DNA of 64,000 bases from Pseudomonas sp. GV085 (GCF_003050925.1 NZ_QAOV01000006.1:248001-312000), one strand, 5' to 3'. Shown: positions 8,920-19,241, counted from the first letter of the stretch. Made by a program: numbers and translations. The notes: a model not told the origin generated them from the letters alone.

Positions 8920-9824
8920 GAGAAACCGGCGACAATCGCCTCGCGCACTTTCAACACCACCGGGTCGAGCTGGGTACTGGTGCGCCAGCCCAGCTCGATC
9001 GGGTAGCGCGGCAAGGCCAGGGGGCAGGGCAGCAGCGCCAGTCCGCTGAGCGTTGCGATGCTTTGGGCGGCATGGGCCGGAATGGTCGCCACGGCCCGGC
9101 TACCTTTGAGCAAATGCGGCAACGCGGCAAAATGCGTGGTCGAGGCGCACACCCTTCGACTCAGCCCCAGCGCCGCCAATCCTTCATCGGTAATCCCGAT
9201 AAAACCGCCGGACGACACCAGAATGTGTTCGCGGGCCACAAACTCCTCAAGACTGATGCTCTGCTGGCCCTGGACCAGGCTCGACGGGTCCGCCAGGCAC
9301 ATATAGCCACCTTCCCCCAGCACCTGACGGCTGAGCAGCCGCTCGGCAAACCCGCCCGCGGTAATCGCCAGGTCAATGCTGCGCTCCAGCAATGCCTGGG
9401 CGACGATCTGGCTGTGGGTCTGGCGAAAAATCAACCGCAGTTTCGGCGCGCTACGGCCTATTTCCTCGATCAGCCGCCGGCCGTAGGCAATTTCGAAATC
9501 ATCTGACATTCCTACGGTGACCGAGCGGCCTTCGTACTGTTGCGCGGCCGGATCGACCATCGCCAGGCTCTGCCGGCACTTGTTCAAGGCATCACTGACC
9601 ACCGGTTTGAGCTGATTGGCCTTGAGCGAGGGGGCCAGGCCTCGTCCGGTGCGCACGAACAGCTGATCGCCATACACCGCGCGCAACCGACGCAAGGCCG
9701 CGCTGACGGCCGATTGCGTCACGCCCAGGCGCAGGGCGGCACGGCTGGCGCTGGACTCTTCGTGCAGCGCTTCGAAGACTTTGAGCAGGTTGAGGTCGAT
9801 GTCGGTGATATTCATTTGGCTCAT
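8889..9824 (-). CDS. LysR-family transcriptional regulator, likely controls the divergent nitrilase gene
   Basis: 311 residues. The N-terminal winged HTH has the LysR signature (NLLKVFEALHEESSASRAALRLGVTQSAVSAALRRLRAVYGDQLFVR, about residues 12-60). A two-lobe periplasmic-binding-type effector domain follows, with the typical DLAITAGGF and HILVSSGGF segments. It is divergent from the nitrilase gene with an 84-bp shared promoter region, the usual geometry for a LysR regulator and its target. The effector is not evident. The last nine residues (QELPQAAIF) are read from a REP element and are probably not part of the ancestral fold. Confidence 0.88.
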   Translation of the reverse strand: MSQMNITDIDLNLLKVFEALHEESSASRAALRLGVTQSAVSAALRRLRAVYGDQLFVRTGRGLAPSLKANQLKPVVSDALNKCRQSLAMVDPAAQQYEGRSVTVGMSDDFEIAYGRRLIEEIGRSAPKLRLIFRQTHSQIVAQALLERSIDLAITAGGFAERLLSRQVLGEGGYMCLADPSSLVQGQQSISLEEFVAREHILVSSGGFIGITDEGLAALGLSRRVCASTTHFAALPHLLKGSRAVATIPAHAAQSIATLSGLALLPCPLALPRYPIELGWRTSTQLDPVVLKVREAIVAGFSQELPQAAIF

Positions 9825-9908
9825 ATCATTCAGCAGTGAGTCGGTCTTTATTGATGATCACGTGGCACCGGAGAATGAGCAACACCTGATGCGAATGGAG
9901 TTTTCGAG

Positions 9909-10832
9909 ATGCCCAAATCAATCGTTGCGGCCCTGCAAATCGGCGCCTTGCCCGGTGGCAAGGCTGAAACACTGGAACAGATCCTGTCCTATGAAAACGC
10001 GATCATCGAATCCGGCGCCGGGTTGGTGGTGATGCCGGAAGCGCTGCTGGGTGGTTATCCCAAAGGCGAGGACTTTGGCACCCAATTGGGCTATCGCCTG
10101 CCGGAAGGTCGCGAAGCCTTTGCCCGCTATTTTGCCAATGCCATCGACGTACCCGGCGCGGAAACCGAAGCGCTGGCAGCGCTATCCGCGCGCACTGGGG
10201 CCAATCTGGTGATCGGCGTGATCGAGCGCGCCGGCAGCACCTTGTACTGCACCGCGCTGTACTTTGATCCGCAGATCGGGCTGGTGGCCAAACACCGCAA
10301 GCTGATGCCCACCGGCACCGAGCGGCTGATCTGGGGCAAGGGCGACGGCTCGACCTTGCCGGTGATCGACAGCCAGGTCGGGCGCGTCGGCGCGTTGGTG
10401 TGCTGGGAAAACATGATGCCGCTGCTGCGCACGGCGATGTACGCCAAAGGCGTGGAGGTGTGGTGCGCGCCGACCGTGGACGAACGGGAGATGTGGCAGG
10501 TCAGCATGCGCCACATCGCCCATGAGGGGCGCTGTTTCGTGATCAGTGCCTGTCAGGTTCAGGCATCGCCACAGGCCCTGGGTGTGGAAATCGCCAACTG
10601 GCCGGCGGATCGGCCGTTGATCGCCGGCGGCAGCGTGATCGTCGGTCCCATGGGTGACATCCTCGCCGGACCGTTGCGTGACAGCGCCGGGCTGCTCACT
10701 GCACAAATCGACACAGACGACCTGGTACGCGCCCGTTATGACTTTGACGTGGTTGGCCACTATGCCCGCCCGGATGTGTTCGAGCTGACCGTGGACGAGC
10801 GCGTCAAACCCGGGGTGCGCTTCATCGCTTGA
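9909..10832 (+). CDS. nitrilase-superfamily carbon-nitrogen hydrolase
   Basis: 307 residues with the complete nitrilase triad in context: Glu44 ([13 protein letters not shown]), Lys131 ([21 protein letters not shown]) and Cys165 ([11 protein letters not shown]). The block around the lysine and the CWEN motif point to the true nitrilase branch (nitrile to carboxylate plus ammonia), not amidases or cyanide hydratases. The substrate cannot be read from sequence. It is transcribed divergently from a LysR regulator that probably senses the substrate or product. The next gene is 136 bp away, so it may be a single-gene unit. Confidence 0.87.
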   Translation: MPKSIVAALQIGALPGGKAETLEQILSYENAIIESGAGLVVMPEALLGGYPKGEDFGTQLGYRLPEGREAFARYFANAIDVPGAETEALAALSARTGANLVIGVIERAGSTLYCTALYFDPQIGLVAKHRKLMPTGTERLIWGKGDGSTLPVIDSQVGRVGALVCWENMMPLLRTAMYAKGVEVWCAPTVDEREMWQVSMRHIAHEGRCFVISACQVQASPQALGVEIANWPADRPLIAGGSVIVGPMGDILAGPLRDSAGLLTAQIDTDDLVRARYDFDVVGHYARPDVFELTVDERVKPGVRFIA

Positions 10833-10968
10833 TGCCCTGCGGGCTTTGGCCAAAACAGTCAGACAACTTGATAACTTTGACCATTGCCCGCCACCCCGCG
10901 CAGAGCGAGTATTTCGCTGTTGATTACGGTTCCCCCAACCTAATAAGAAACACAGAGGGATTCTGGCA

Positions 10969-12633
10969 ATGCGCGATTACTTGTCTGCTACTTCTCAGTT
11001 CAATTATCAGCACACCGTCGATGCCGCACTTGCAGGCGATCTGACGGCCCTCAACGCCTGTATCGAGTGCTGTGACCGGCATGCCTTGCCGGGGCGCATC
11101 GCGCTGTTCTGGGAAGGCCGCGACGGCAGTAGCGCGGCTTTCACCTTCACCGAACTGCAGGACAAGGCCGCGCGTTTGGCCAATTTCCTGCTGGCCCAAG
11201 GCGTGAAGAAAGGCGACAAGGTGGCCGGCCTGTTGCCACGCAATATCGAACTGTTGATCACCGTGTTCGCCACCTGGCGCATCGGCGCGGTGTATCAACC
11301 GCTGTTTACCGCGTTCGGTCCCAAAGCCATCGAGCACCGCCTGAGCAGCTCTGGCGCCAAAGTGGTGGTCACCGATGCAGTGAACCGGCCGAAACTCGCC
11401 GAAGTCGCCGATTGCCCGACCACGGTGACCGTCACCGGCCCCAAAGGGCAGGGCCTGGTCCGCGGCGATTTCAGTTTCTGGGCCGAACTGGCCAACTATT
11501 GCGCCGACTGCGAGCCGGTGCTGCTGACCGGGGAAGATCCGTTCCTGCTGATGTTCACCTCGGGCACCACCGGCCCGTCGAAAGCACTGTCGGTGCCGCT
11601 CAAGGCCATCGTTGCGTTCCAGAGCTACACCCGCGATGCGGTGGATCTGCGCCCGGAAGACGCGTTCTGGAACGTCGCCGATCCGGGTTGGGCCTACGGC
11701 ATTTATTTCGGTGTCACGGGCCCCATGTCCATGGGGCATCCGATCACCTTTTACGATGGCCCGTTCACCCTCGAAAGCACCTGCCGGGTGATCAACAAGT
11801 ACGGGATTTCCAACCTCACCGGTTCGCCGACGGCCTACCGTTTGCTGATTGCCGGCGGCGATGAATTTGCCAGATCGATCAAGGGCAAGCTGCGTATCGT
11901 CAGCAGCGCCGGCGAGCCGCTGAACCCGGAAGTGATCCGCTGGTTCGCCGACAACCTCGGCGTGGTCATCCACGACCATTACGGCCAGACCGAACTGGGC
12001 ATGGTGCTGTGCAACCACCACGGCCTGGAACATCCGATCCACATGGGCGCCGCCGGTTTTGCCTCGCCGGGCCACCGTATCGTGGTGCTGGATGAGCAAT
12101 ACCAGGAATTGGGCGTTGGCCAGCCGGGCATCCTGGCCATCGACCGCAGCCAATCGCCGATGTGCTGGTTCGCCGGCTACGAAGGCGGGCCGACCAAGGC
12201 CTTTGTCGGCAACTATTACCTCAGTGGCGACACCGTCGAGTGGAACCCGGACGGCAGCATCAGCTTCGTCGGTCGCAGCGATGACGTGATCACCACCTCT
12301 GGCTACCGGGTCGGTCCGTTCGACGTGGAAAGTGCGCTGATCGAACACCCGGCGGTGGTCGAGGCCGCCGTGGTCGGCAAACCCGATCCGGAGCGCACCG
12401 AACTGGTCAAGGCCTTCGTTGTGCTCAGCCCGCAATACCGCGCCGCCCCCGAGTTGGCCGAAGAGCTGCGCCAGCACGTGCGCAAACGTCTGGCGGCGCA
12501 CTCGTACCCCCGCGAAATCGAATTTGTCAGCGAATTGCCGAAAACCCCAAGCGGCAAATTGCAGCGCTTTATCTTGCGCAACCAGGAAATTGCCAAGGCT
12601 CAAGAGGCCGCGGCGAAGAACCTTCCAGCTTGA
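10969..12633 (+). CDS. fadDx: acyl-CoA synthetase (AMP-forming), first gene of a short/branched-chain acyl-CoA operon
   Basis: 554 residues, ANL superfamily. The P-loop motif [12 protein letters not shown] lies near residue 195. YGQTELGM is the A5-type adenylate motif. [36 protein letters not shown] forms the hinge and C-terminal lid, and TPSGKLQRF contains the catalytic lysine. It activates a carboxylic acid to its CoA thioester via an acyl-adenylate. The gene order (ligase, SDR, thiolase, acyl-CoA dehydrogenase, hydratase) matches the P. putida cluster I know as PP_2213-PP_2217, so the substrate is probably a short or 2-methyl-branched acid. An AGAGGGA ribosome site precedes the start. Confidence 0.85.
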   Translation: MRDYLSATSQFNYQHTVDAALAGDLTALNACIECCDRHALPGRIALFWEGRDGSSAAFTFTELQDKAARLANFLLAQGVKKGDKVAGLLPRNIELLITVFATWRIGAVYQPLFTAFGPKAIEHRLSSSGAKVVVTDAVNRPKLAEVADCPTTVTVTGPKGQGLVRGDFSFWAELANYCADCEPVLLTGEDPFLLMFTSGTTGPSKALSVPLKAIVAFQSYTRDAVDLRPEDAFWNVADPGWAYGIYFGVTGPMSMGHPITFYDGPFTLESTCRVINKYGISNLTGSPTAYRLLIAGGDEFARSIKGKLRIVSSAGEPLNPEVIRWFADNLGVVIHDHYGQTELGMVLCNHHGLEHPIHMGAAGFASPGHRIVVLDEQYQELGVGQPGILAIDRSQSPMCWFAGYEGGPTKAFVGNYYLSGDTVEWNPDGSISFVGRSDDVITTSGYRVGPFDVESALIEHPAVVEAAVVGKPDPERTELVKAFVVLSPQYRAAPELAEELRQHVRKRLAAHSYPREIEFVSELPKTPSGKLQRFILRNQEIAKAQEAAAKNLPA

Positions 12634-12646
12634 ATCCAGGGAAACA

Positions 12647-13411
12647 ATGATGCAGATCGAGAACAAGATTTTTATCGTCACCGGTGGCGCTTCCGGCCTC
12701 GGTGCCGCCACCGCCGAGGTGCTGGTTGCCGCTGGCGCGAAAGTGATGCTGGTGGACATGAACGCCGAAGCCGTTGCCGCCCAGGCCCAGCGCCTTGGCG
12801 CGCACAGCGTGGTGGCGGACATCAGCAACGAAGCGGCGGCCGAAGCCGCGGTGCAGGCGACGGTCAAGGCCTTTGGCGGCCTCAATGGTCTGGTCAACTG
12901 CGCCGGCATCGTGCGTGGCGAGAAGATCCTCGGCAAGAACGGTCCGCATGCGCTGGCCGGTTTCAGCCAGGTGATCAACGTCAACCTGATCGGCAGTTTC
13001 AACATGCTGCGTTTGGCAGCGGCGGCGATTGCCGAAACCGAAGCGGACGCCGACGGCGAGCGCGGCGTGATCATCAACACCGCTTCTGCGGCGGCTTACG
13101 ACGGCCAGATTGGCCAGGCGGCTTACTCGGCGTCCAAGGGGGCGATTGTCAGCCTGACCTTGCCGGCGGCCCGGGAACTGGCGCGTTTCGGCATCCGTGT
13201 GATGACGATCGCCCCCGGCATCTTCGAAACGCCGATGATGGCTGGCATGACCCAGGAAGTCCGCGATTCCCTGGCCGCCGGCGTGCCGTTCCCGCCACGC
13301 CTGGGCAAACCGGCCGAGTACGCCGGGCTGGTCAGGCATATCATTGAAAACAGCATGCTCAATGGCGAGGTGATCCGTCTCGACGGTGCCTTGCGCATGG
13401 CCGCCAAGTAA
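12647..13411 (+). CDS. fadB2x: SDR-family 3-hydroxyacyl-CoA dehydrogenase (3-hydroxy-2-methylbutyryl-CoA type)
   Basis: 254 residues, type-II HADH (HSD17B10-like) short-chain dehydrogenase. The Rossmann glycine motif is [13 protein letters not shown] (residues 11-23), with the NAD-specific acidic residue in VDMNAEA. NCAGIV, the Ser of [11 protein letters not shown] and the YSASK tetrad follow. [11 protein letters not shown] is the substrate loop of this subfamily. It oxidises 3-hydroxyacyl-CoA to 3-ketoacyl-CoA, and in branched-chain breakdown 3-hydroxy-2-methylbutyryl-CoA. It starts 13 bases after the ligase stop, with a GGGAAAC ribosome site. Two tandem ATGs are possible starts. Confidence 0.87.
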   Translation: MMQIENKIFIVTGGASGLGAATAEVLVAAGAKVMLVDMNAEAVAAQAQRLGAHSVVADISNEAAAEAAVQATVKAFGGLNGLVNCAGIVRGEKILGKNGPHALAGFSQVINVNLIGSFNMLRLAAAAIAETEADADGERGVIINTASAAAYDGQIGQAAYSASKGAIVSLTLPAARELARFGIRVMTIAPGIFETPMMAGMTQEVRDSLAAGVPFPPRLGKPAEYAGLVRHIIENSMLNGEVIRLDGALRMAAK

Positions 13412-13423
13412 GGAGGATTTGTC

Positions 13424-14617
13424 ATGACTCTGTCCAACGATCCAATTGTTATCGTCAGCGCCGTCCGCACTCCGATGGGCGGTTTCCAGGGCGAACTGAA
13501 AAGCCTGACCGCGCCGCAACTCGGTGCGGCCGCCATCAAGGCCGCCGTCGAACGTGCCGGTGTTGCCAGTGAAAGCGTCGACGAAGTGTTGTTCGGCTGC
13601 GTACTGCCGGCCGGCCTTGGTCAGGCGCCTGCACGTCAGGCAGCGCTGGGTGCGGGGCTGGATAAATCGACCCGTTGCACCACCCTGAACAAGATGTGCG
13701 GCTCGGGCATGGAAGCGGCTATTCTGGCCCACGACATGCTGCTGGCGGGCAGTGCCGACGTGGTGGTCGCCGGTGGCATGGAAAGCATGTCCAACGCGCC
13801 CTACCTGCTGGACCGCGCCCGTGCCGGTTACCGCATGGGCCATGGCCGGGTCCAGGACTCGATGTTCCTCGACGGCCTCGAAGACGCCTACGACAAGGGC
13901 CGCCTGATGGGCACCTTCGCCGAAGAATGCGCCGAAACCAACAGCTTCAGCCGTGAAGCCCAGGACGCCTTTGCCATTGCCTCGACCACTCGTGCGCAGC
14001 AGGCGATCAAGGACGGCAGCTTCAAGGCCGAAATCGTCCCGCTGACCGTGACGGTCGGCAAAGAACAGGTGGTGATCAGCGATGACGAGCAGCCGCCAAA
14101 AGCCAGGCTGGACAAGATCGCTTCGTTGAAACCGGCGTTCCGCGAGGGCGGTACGGTGACCGCGGCCAACTCCAGTTCGATCTCCGACGGTGCCGCCGCG
14201 CTGGTGCTGATGCGCCAGTCCCAGGCACAGAAACAAGGGCTGAAACCGTTGGCGGTGATTCACGGTCACGCGGCGTTTGCCGATACGCCGGGCCTGTTCC
14301 CGGTGGCACCGATTGGTGCAATCAAGAAGTTGATGAAGAAAACCGGCTGGTCGCTCAATGAGGTCGATCTGGTGGAAGTCAACGAAGCCTTCGCCGTGGT
14401 CGGCATGGCCGCGATGACTCATCTGGAAATCCCCCACGAGAAACTCAACGTGCACGGCGGTGCTTGCGCCCTCGGTCACCCGATCGGGGCGTCCGGTGCG
14501 CGGATTATCGTGACCTTGCTTTCGGCCCTGCGCCAGAAAGGCTTGAAGCGTGGCGTCGCGGCGATTTGCATCGGCGGCGGTGAAGCGACGGCCATGGCCG
14601 TGGAATGCCTCTACTAA
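13424..14617 (+). CDS. fadAx: acetyl-CoA acetyltransferase / 3-ketoacyl-CoA thiolase
   Basis: 397 residues, a standard thiolase. The nucleophilic Cys is in LNKMCGSGMEAA (about residue 90). The C-terminal motifs are NEAFAVVGMAAM, NVHGGACALGHPIGASGARI with the catalytic His, and CIGGGEATAMAVE with the second Cys. It cleaves 3-ketoacyl-CoA with CoA to release acetyl-CoA. In isoleucine breakdown that gives acetyl-CoA plus propionyl-CoA. A strong AAGGAGG site precedes the ATG, 12 bases after the SDR gene. A REP doublet separates it from the next operon gene. Confidence 0.9.
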   Translation: MTLSNDPIVIVSAVRTPMGGFQGELKSLTAPQLGAAAIKAAVERAGVASESVDEVLFGCVLPAGLGQAPARQAALGAGLDKSTRCTTLNKMCGSGMEAAILAHDMLLAGSADVVVAGGMESMSNAPYLLDRARAGYRMGHGRVQDSMFLDGLEDAYDKGRLMGTFAEECAETNSFSREAQDAFAIASTTRAQQAIKDGSFKAEIVPLTVTVGKEQVVISDDEQPPKARLDKIASLKPAFREGGTVTAANSSSISDGAAALVLMRQSQAQKQGLKPLAVIHGHAAFADTPGLFPVAPIGAIKKLMKKTGWSLNEVDLVEVNEAFAVVGMAAMTHLEIPHEKLNVHGGACALGHPIGASGARIIVTLLSALRQKGLKRGVAAICIGGGEATAMAVECLY

Positions 14618-14630
14618 GGCTTTTGCAGTC

Positions 14631-14735
14631 CCTGTAGGAGCGAGCTTGCTCGCGATGGACGTTAACGATGACGCGGGGCGCCTGGATGAACGCGGTGCCC
14701 TGACGTTCTTCGCGAGCAAGCTCGCTCCTACAGGG
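14631..14735. repeat. REP doublet (family 1) inside the fad-like operon
   Basis: Near-perfect arms CCCTGTAGGAGCGAGCTTGC and its mirror. The spacer carries GTTAACGATGACGCG, a form of the AACGATRACGCG motif shared with other doublets in the window. It lies between the thiolase and acyl-CoA dehydrogenase genes. Confidence 0.92.
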
Positions 14736-14760
14736 GGCAATTAAACTTCAAGGATTCACC

Positions 14761-15888
14761 ATGATCCCCAATGACGACCAAACACAAATCCGCGACATGG
14801 CCCGGGACTTTGCCCAGGAACGGCTGAAACCGTTCGCCGCCGAATGGGATCGCGAGCACCGCTTTCCCAAGGAAGCCATCGGCGAGATGGCTGGGCTGGG
14901 CTTCTTCGGCATGCTGGTGCCGGAGCAGTGGGGCGGATGCGACACCGGTTACCTGGCCTACGCCATGGCCCTGGAAGAAATCGCCGCCGGTGATGGTGCC
15001 TGCTCGACCATCATGAGCGTGCACAACTCCGTGGGTTGTGTGCCGATCCTCAAGTACGGCAACGACGATCAGAAGGAGCGCTTCCTCAAACCACTGGCCA
15101 GCGGTGCGATGCTCGGCGCCTTTGCCCTGACCGAACCCCAGGCCGGTTCCGACGCCAGCGGCCTGAAAACCCGTGCGCGCCTGGAAGGCGATCATTACGT
15201 GCTCAACGGCTGCAAGCAGTTCATCACGTCCGGGCAGAATGCCGGGGTGGTGATCGTGTTTGCGGTGACCGATCCGAGCGCCGGCAAACGCGGCATCAGC
15301 GCCTTTATCGTGCCGACCGATTCACCGGGCTACACCGTCGCGCGGGTCGAGGACAAGCTCGGCCAGCATGCGTCCGACACCTGCCAGATCCTCTTCGAAG
15401 ACGTGAAGGTGCCGGTGGCCAACCGTTTGGGCGAGGAGGGCGAAGGCTACAGGATTGCCCTGGCCAACCTTGAAGGCGGTCGCGTCGGTATCGCTTCGCA
15501 ATCGGTGGGCATGGCCCGCGCTGCGTTCGAAGCGGCTCGCGACTACGCCCGTGAGCGTGAGAGTTTCGGCAAGCCGATCATCGAGCACCAGGCCGTGGCC
15601 TTCCGTCTGGCGGACATGGCGACCCAGATCGCCGTGGCGCGGCAAATGGTGCACTACGCCGCCGCCCTGCGTGACAGCGGCCAGCCGGCCCTGGTCGAAG
15701 CGTCTATGGCCAAACTGTTCGCCTCGGAAATGGCCGAAAAGGTATGCTCATCGGCGCTGCAAACCCTCGGCGGTTATGGTTACCTCAACGACTTCCCGCT
15801 GGAACGGATCTACCGCGACGTGCGGGTCTGCCAGATCTACGAAGGCACCAGCGATATTCAGCGCATGGTCATTTCGCGCAACCTTTGA
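14761..15888 (+). CDS. acyl-CoA dehydrogenase, short/branched chain
   Basis: 375 residues with the full ACAD fold signatures: [17 protein letters not shown] (FAD contact), the [14 protein letters not shown] loop, the [21 protein letters not shown] helix, and [35 protein letters not shown]. The family's C-terminal Glu base would be in YEGTSDIQ. It oxidises acyl-CoA to trans-2-enoyl-CoA and passes electrons to ETF. It corresponds in position to PP_2216 of P. putida, so 2-methylbutyryl-CoA or short straight acyl-CoA are likely substrates. It is separated from the thiolase gene only by a REP doublet. Confidence 0.9.
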   Translation: MIPNDDQTQIRDMARDFAQERLKPFAAEWDREHRFPKEAIGEMAGLGFFGMLVPEQWGGCDTGYLAYAMALEEIAAGDGACSTIMSVHNSVGCVPILKYGNDDQKERFLKPLASGAMLGAFALTEPQAGSDASGLKTRARLEGDHYVLNGCKQFITSGQNAGVVIVFAVTDPSAGKRGISAFIVPTDSPGYTVARVEDKLGQHASDTCQILFEDVKVPVANRLGEEGEGYRIALANLEGGRVGIASQSVGMARAAFEAARDYARERESFGKPIIEHQAVAFRLADMATQIAVARQMVHYAAALRDSGQPALVEASMAKLFASEMAEKVCSSALQTLGGYGYLNDFPLERIYRDVRVCQIYEGTSDIQRMVISRNL

Positions 15889-15900
15889 AAAGGAGACCTC

Positions 15901-15979
15901 TGTAGGAGCTGCCGCAGGCTGCGATCTTTTGATCTTGAAAATCAAAGTCAAAAGATCGCAGCCTGCGCCAGCTCCTACA
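15901..15979. repeat. REP doublet (family 2) inside the fad-like operon
   Basis: TGTAGGAGCTGCCGCAGGCT and GATCTTTTGATC are mirrored by GATCGCAGCCTGCGCCAGCTCC. The doublet is compact and would fold into one long hairpin. It sits between the acyl-CoA dehydrogenase and enoyl-CoA hydratase genes. Confidence 0.92.
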
Positions 15980-16013
15980 AGGGATCTGGCCTTATGTAAA
16001 ACAGGAGTTGTTT

Positions 16014-16787
16014 ATGAGCTACGAAACGATTTTGCTGGAAACCCACGGTCGCGTTGGCCTGATCACCCTCAACCGTCCGCAAGCGCTGAACGCGTTGAAC
16101 GCGCAGATCGTCAGCGAACTGAACCAGGCCCTCGATGGCTTCGAGGCTGACTCGAACATCGGCTGCATCGTCCTGACCGGTTCGAAAAAAGCCTTTGCTG
16201 CCGGTGCCGACATCAAGGAAATGGCCGAGCTGACCTATCCGCAGATCTACATCGACGACCTGTTCAGCGACAGCGATCGCGTGGCCAACCGCCGCAAGCC
16301 GATCATCGCGGCGGTCAACGGTTTCGCCCTGGGTGGCGGCTGTGAACTGGCACTGATGTGCGACTTCATCCTGGCTGGCGACAACGCCCGATTTGGCCAG
16401 CCGGAAATCAACCTCGGCGTGCTACCGGGCATGGGCGGCACCCAGCGCCTGACCCGCGCCGTGGGCAAGGCCAAGGCCATGGAAATGTGCCTGAGCGGTC
16501 GTCTGATCGATGCCGTGGAAGCGGAGCGTTGCGGCATCGTGGCGCGTATCGTGCCGAGCGATGAGCTGCTGGACGAGGCGCTGAAAGTCGCGGCATTGAT
16601 CGCCAAAAAATCGTTGCCGATTGCGATGATGGTCAAGGAAAGCGTCAACCGTGCCTTTGAAGTGAGCCTGGCCGAAGGCGTGCGTTTTGAGCGTCGAGTG
16701 TTCCATGCGGCATTTGCGACGCAGGATCAGAAGGAAGGGATGGCGGCGTTTATTGCCAAGCGCGAGGCTGAGTTCCAGGGTAAGTGA
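16014..16787 (+). CDS. fadB1x: enoyl-CoA hydratase
   Basis: 257 residues, crotonase family. The oxyanion-hole motifs are [13 protein letters not shown] and [18 protein letters not shown]. The two catalytic Glu positions are in CELALMCD and [17 protein letters not shown]. It hydrates 2-enoyl-CoA (tiglyl-CoA or crotonyl-CoA) to 3-hydroxyacyl-CoA, the step between the dehydrogenase and the SDR encoded upstream. The ATG chosen follows AGGAG at seven bases. It is probably the last gene of the operon, because a cluster of REP elements follows and the next gene is on the other strand. Confidence 0.9.
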   Translation: MSYETILLETHGRVGLITLNRPQALNALNAQIVSELNQALDGFEADSNIGCIVLTGSKKAFAAGADIKEMAELTYPQIYIDDLFSDSDRVANRRKPIIAAVNGFALGGGCELALMCDFILAGDNARFGQPEINLGVLPGMGGTQRLTRAVGKAKAMEMCLSGRLIDAVEAERCGIVARIVPSDELLDEALKVAALIAKKSLPIAMMVKESVNRAFEVSLAEGVRFERRVFHAAFATQDQKEGMAAFIAKREAEFQGK

Positions 16788-16807
16788 TGTAGTGTTCTTG
16801 CGAGCCT

Positions 16808-16847
16808 CATCGCGAGCAGGTCGGACCGCCGCACCGTCGCTCCCACA
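16808..16847. repeat. single or decayed REP element (family 1)
   Basis: CATCGCGAGCAGG, then a degenerate middle, then GTCGCTCCCACA. One arm matches the family; the other is lost or diverged. Confidence 0.65.
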
Positions 16848-16874
16848 TTGGACCTCAGTGTTTATGAGATCCCT

Positions 16875-16974
16875 TGTAGGAGCGAGCCTGCTCGCGAAAA
16901 ACCTGAGGGCACCGGGGCGATTCAGGTACCCCGCGTCATCGTTGACCTCCATCGCGAGCGAGCTCGCTCCTACA
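16875..16974. repeat. REP doublet (family 1) between converging genes
   Basis: TGTAGGAGCGAGCCTGCTCGCGA with its mirror CGCGAGCGAGCTCGCTCCTACA. Read on the opposite strand, the spacer is closely similar to that of the 14.6-kb doublet and includes GTCAACGATGACGCG. Confidence 0.92.
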
Positions 16975-16979
16975 AGGCT

Positions 16980-18131
16980 TCACACCAGGTAGTTCTTCAG
17001 TTCCCGTGCAATCACCATCCGCTGAATCTCGCTCGACCCTTCATAAATCTGCGTGATCCGCGCATCCCGGTAGTACTTCTCCACCGGATAATCTTCCAGG
17101 TACCCGTAACCGCCATGAATCTGAATGGCGGACGAGCAGACCTTTTCCGCCATTTCCGACGCAAACAGCTTGGCTTGTGAGGCCTCCGACAGGCAGGGTT
17201 TGCCGGCCGTGCGCAGGCGCGCGGCGTGCAGGATCATCAGTCGCGCCGCGTTGAGTTGCATGTGCATGTCGGCCAGCAAATTGGCGATGCTCTGGTGTTC
17301 ATTGATCGTCTTGCCAAACTGCACCCGATCACGGGAGTAGGCCAGTGCCGCTTCAAACGCCGCGCGAGCGATGCCGAGTGCTTGAGCTGCGATGCCGATG
17401 CGGCCGCCTTCGAGGTTGGACAAGGCGATGGCCAGGCCCTTGCCGCGTTCTCCCAGTAGATTGGCCTCGGGGATGGTGCAGTCGTTCAGAGTGACCGCGC
17501 AGGTGTCGGAGGCGCGGATGCCCATCTTGTGTTCGGTGCGATCGACGATAAAGCCGGCGGTATCGGTCGGTACCAGGAACGCCGAGATGCCACGCTTGCC
17601 CAAATCCGGATCGGTCACGGCAAACACAATCGCCAGCTTGGCACGCTTGCCGTTGCTGACGAATTGCTTGGCGCCGTTGATCACCCACTGGCCGTCGCGC
17701 AGTTCGGCGCGGGTGCGCAGGTTGTGTGCCTCGGAACCGGCCTGGGGTTCGGTCAGGCAGAAGCAGCCGATGACCTTGCCACTGGCCAGGTCCGCCAGCC
17801 AGGTCTGTTTCTGTTCTTCGCTGCCATAGTTGAGCACCGGCCCGCAGCCCACAGAGTTGTGGATGCTCATGAAAGCGCCAGTCGCACCATCGCCGGCGGA
17901 GATTTCTTCCACGGCCAGGGCGTAGGCGACGTAGTCGACATAGGTGCCGCCCCATTCCTCGGGGACCACCATGCCCAGCAATCCCAGTTCGCCCATCTTG
18001 GCCACCAGGCCGTCATCGATCCAGCCGGCCTTTTCCCAGGCCTGGGCATGGGGCGCGATTTCGCCACGGGCAAAATCCCGGGCCATGTCGCGGATCATGA
18101 CTTGCTCTTCGCTCAATTCGATATCGTGCAT
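16980..18131 (-). CDS. acyl-CoA dehydrogenase, probably isobutyryl-CoA type
   Basis: 383 residues, a complete [82 protein letters not shown], and [36 protein letters not shown]. Its neighbour and operon partner is a 3-hydroxyisobutyryl-CoA hydrolase, which belongs to valine breakdown, so isobutyryl-CoA is the likely substrate. The two genes are separated by three bases. It resembles the acyl-CoA dehydrogenase encoded at 14.8 kb, but the two are diverged paralogues. Confidence 0.88.
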   Translation of the reverse strand: MHDIELSEEQVMIRDMARDFARGEIAPHAQAWEKAGWIDDGLVAKMGELGLLGMVVPEEWGGTYVDYVAYALAVEEISAGDGATGAFMSIHNSVGCGPVLNYGSEEQKQTWLADLASGKVIGCFCLTEPQAGSEAHNLRTRAELRDGQWVINGAKQFVSNGKRAKLAIVFAVTDPDLGKRGISAFLVPTDTAGFIVDRTEHKMGIRASDTCAVTLNDCTIPEANLLGERGKGLAIALSNLEGGRIGIAAQALGIARAAFEAALAYSRDRVQFGKTINEHQSIANLLADMHMQLNAARLMILHAARLRTAGKPCLSEASQAKLFASEMAEKVCSSAIQIHGGYGYLEDYPVEKYYRDARITQIYEGSSEIQRMVIARELKNYLV

Positions 18132-18134
18132 GGC

Positions 18135-19241
18135 TCAGCTCTCGCTCTGGTCAAACCCGCTGAAGAAGCTCGCCACGTGTTCGGCGTCCAGCGCCTCGAG
18201 GGTGGGCGGGTTCCAGCGGGGTGTCTTGTCTTTGTCGATCAGCAAGGCGCGTACGCCTTCGATCAGGTCGCCGCGTTCGAACCACTGGCGGTCCAGATGC
18301 AGTTCAAGGGCGAAACATTGCTCAAGCGCCAGCTCGCGTCCACGACGGAGCATTTCCAGGGTCACGGCCATGGCCAGCGGCGAGCGGGTTTCCAGCAGGT
18401 TGGCGGTGGTAACGGCCCATTCATGGCTGTCGGCGACCGTTACCTGGCGCAGTTTCTCCACAATACTCGGCACATCGGGTTGGGCGAAGAAGTGGTCGAT
18501 GGCCGGGCGCAAAGTCGCCAGTGGCGCATCAGGCAGCTGCTGCACGGCGAATTTCGCCAACAGGCCCTGCAGGTCCTTGAGCGGCGTGTCGCGCCATTCG
18601 AGCTGGTCAAGTTTCTCGTCCAGGGCGCCCAGTTTGTCGCTTTCCAGGTACCAGTCCGCCAGCCCGCAATACAGCGCATCGGCAGCGCGGATTTGTACGC
18701 CACTGACGCCGAGGTAAATCCCCAGTTCACCGGGAATGCGCGGCAGGAAGTAGCTGCCGCCGACGTCGGGGAAGTAGCCGATGCCGACTTCCGGCATCGC
18801 CAGACGGCTTTTCTCGGTGACCACGCGCAGGTCCGCGCCTTGCACCAGGCCCATGCCGCCGCCGAGGACAAAGCCGTCCATCAGGGCCAGCACCGGTTTG
18901 CGGTAGTGGTGGATCGCGAGGTCGAGGGCGTATTCCTCGACGAAGAAATCTTCGTGCAGGGTGTCGCCGCTTTTGAAACTGTCATACAGCGAGCGTATGT
19001 CGCCGCCGGCGCAGAAGGCTTTTTCCCCGGCACCGCGCAAGACCACGGCATGCACTTGCGAATCCTGGGCCCAGGCGTCGAGCTGGCGGTGCAGGTTGCG
19101 CACCATGTCCAGGGTGAGGGCATTGAGGCCGGTGGGGCGGTTGAGGGTCAGATGACCAATGTGGTTGCGCACTTCGGCCAGCACTTCGTTTTGCATGGCA
19201 TCCAGGAACTGCGCCCCCTTCGATGAAATCTGAGCAGTCAT
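18135..19241 (-). CDS. 3-hydroxyisobutyryl-CoA hydrolase
   Basis: 368 residues, the long crotonase branch typical of HIBCH. It carries AFCAGGDIRSLYD, MDGFVLGGGMGLVQGADLRVV, MPEVGIGYFPDVGGSYFLPR and the family C-terminal phrase LIDKDKTPRWNPPTLE. It releases 3-hydroxyisobutyrate from its CoA ester in valine catabolism. That keeps reactive methacrylyl-CoA low. The ATG start (MTAQIS) follows AGGGAG. A GTG one codon earlier is possible. It is the first gene of a two-gene unit with the acyl-CoA dehydrogenase downstream. Confidence 0.9.
   Translation of the reverse strand: MTAQISSKGAQFLDAMQNEVLAEVRNHIGHLTLNRPTGLNALTLDMVRNLHRQLDAWAQDSQVHAVVLRGAGEKAFCAGGDIRSLYDSFKSGDTLHEDFFVEEYALDLAIHHYRKPVLALMDGFVLGGGMGLVQGADLRVVTEKSRLAMPEVGIGYFPDVGGSYFLPRIPGELGIYLGVSGVQIRAADALYCGLADWYLESDKLGALDEKLDQLEWRDTPLKDLQGLLAKFAVQQLPDAPLATLRPAIDHFFAQPDVPSIVEKLRQVTVADSHEWAVTTANLLETRSPLAMAVTLEMLRRGRELALEQCFALELHLDRQWFERGDLIEGVRALLIDKDKTPRWNPPTLEALDAEHVASFFSGFDQSES

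Noticed and set aside
10924..14740. Very long minus-strand open frames (about 720 codons each) opposite the fad-like operon
   Set aside because: They mirror strongly conserved enzymes on the + strand, lack recognisable domains and are His/Gln/Arg-rich, as expected for antisense frames in high-GC DNA.
17529..19226. 565-codon plus-strand frame opposite acyl-CoA dehydrogenase and HIBCH
   Set aside because: Shadow of two well-supported genes; composition is typical of antisense reading.
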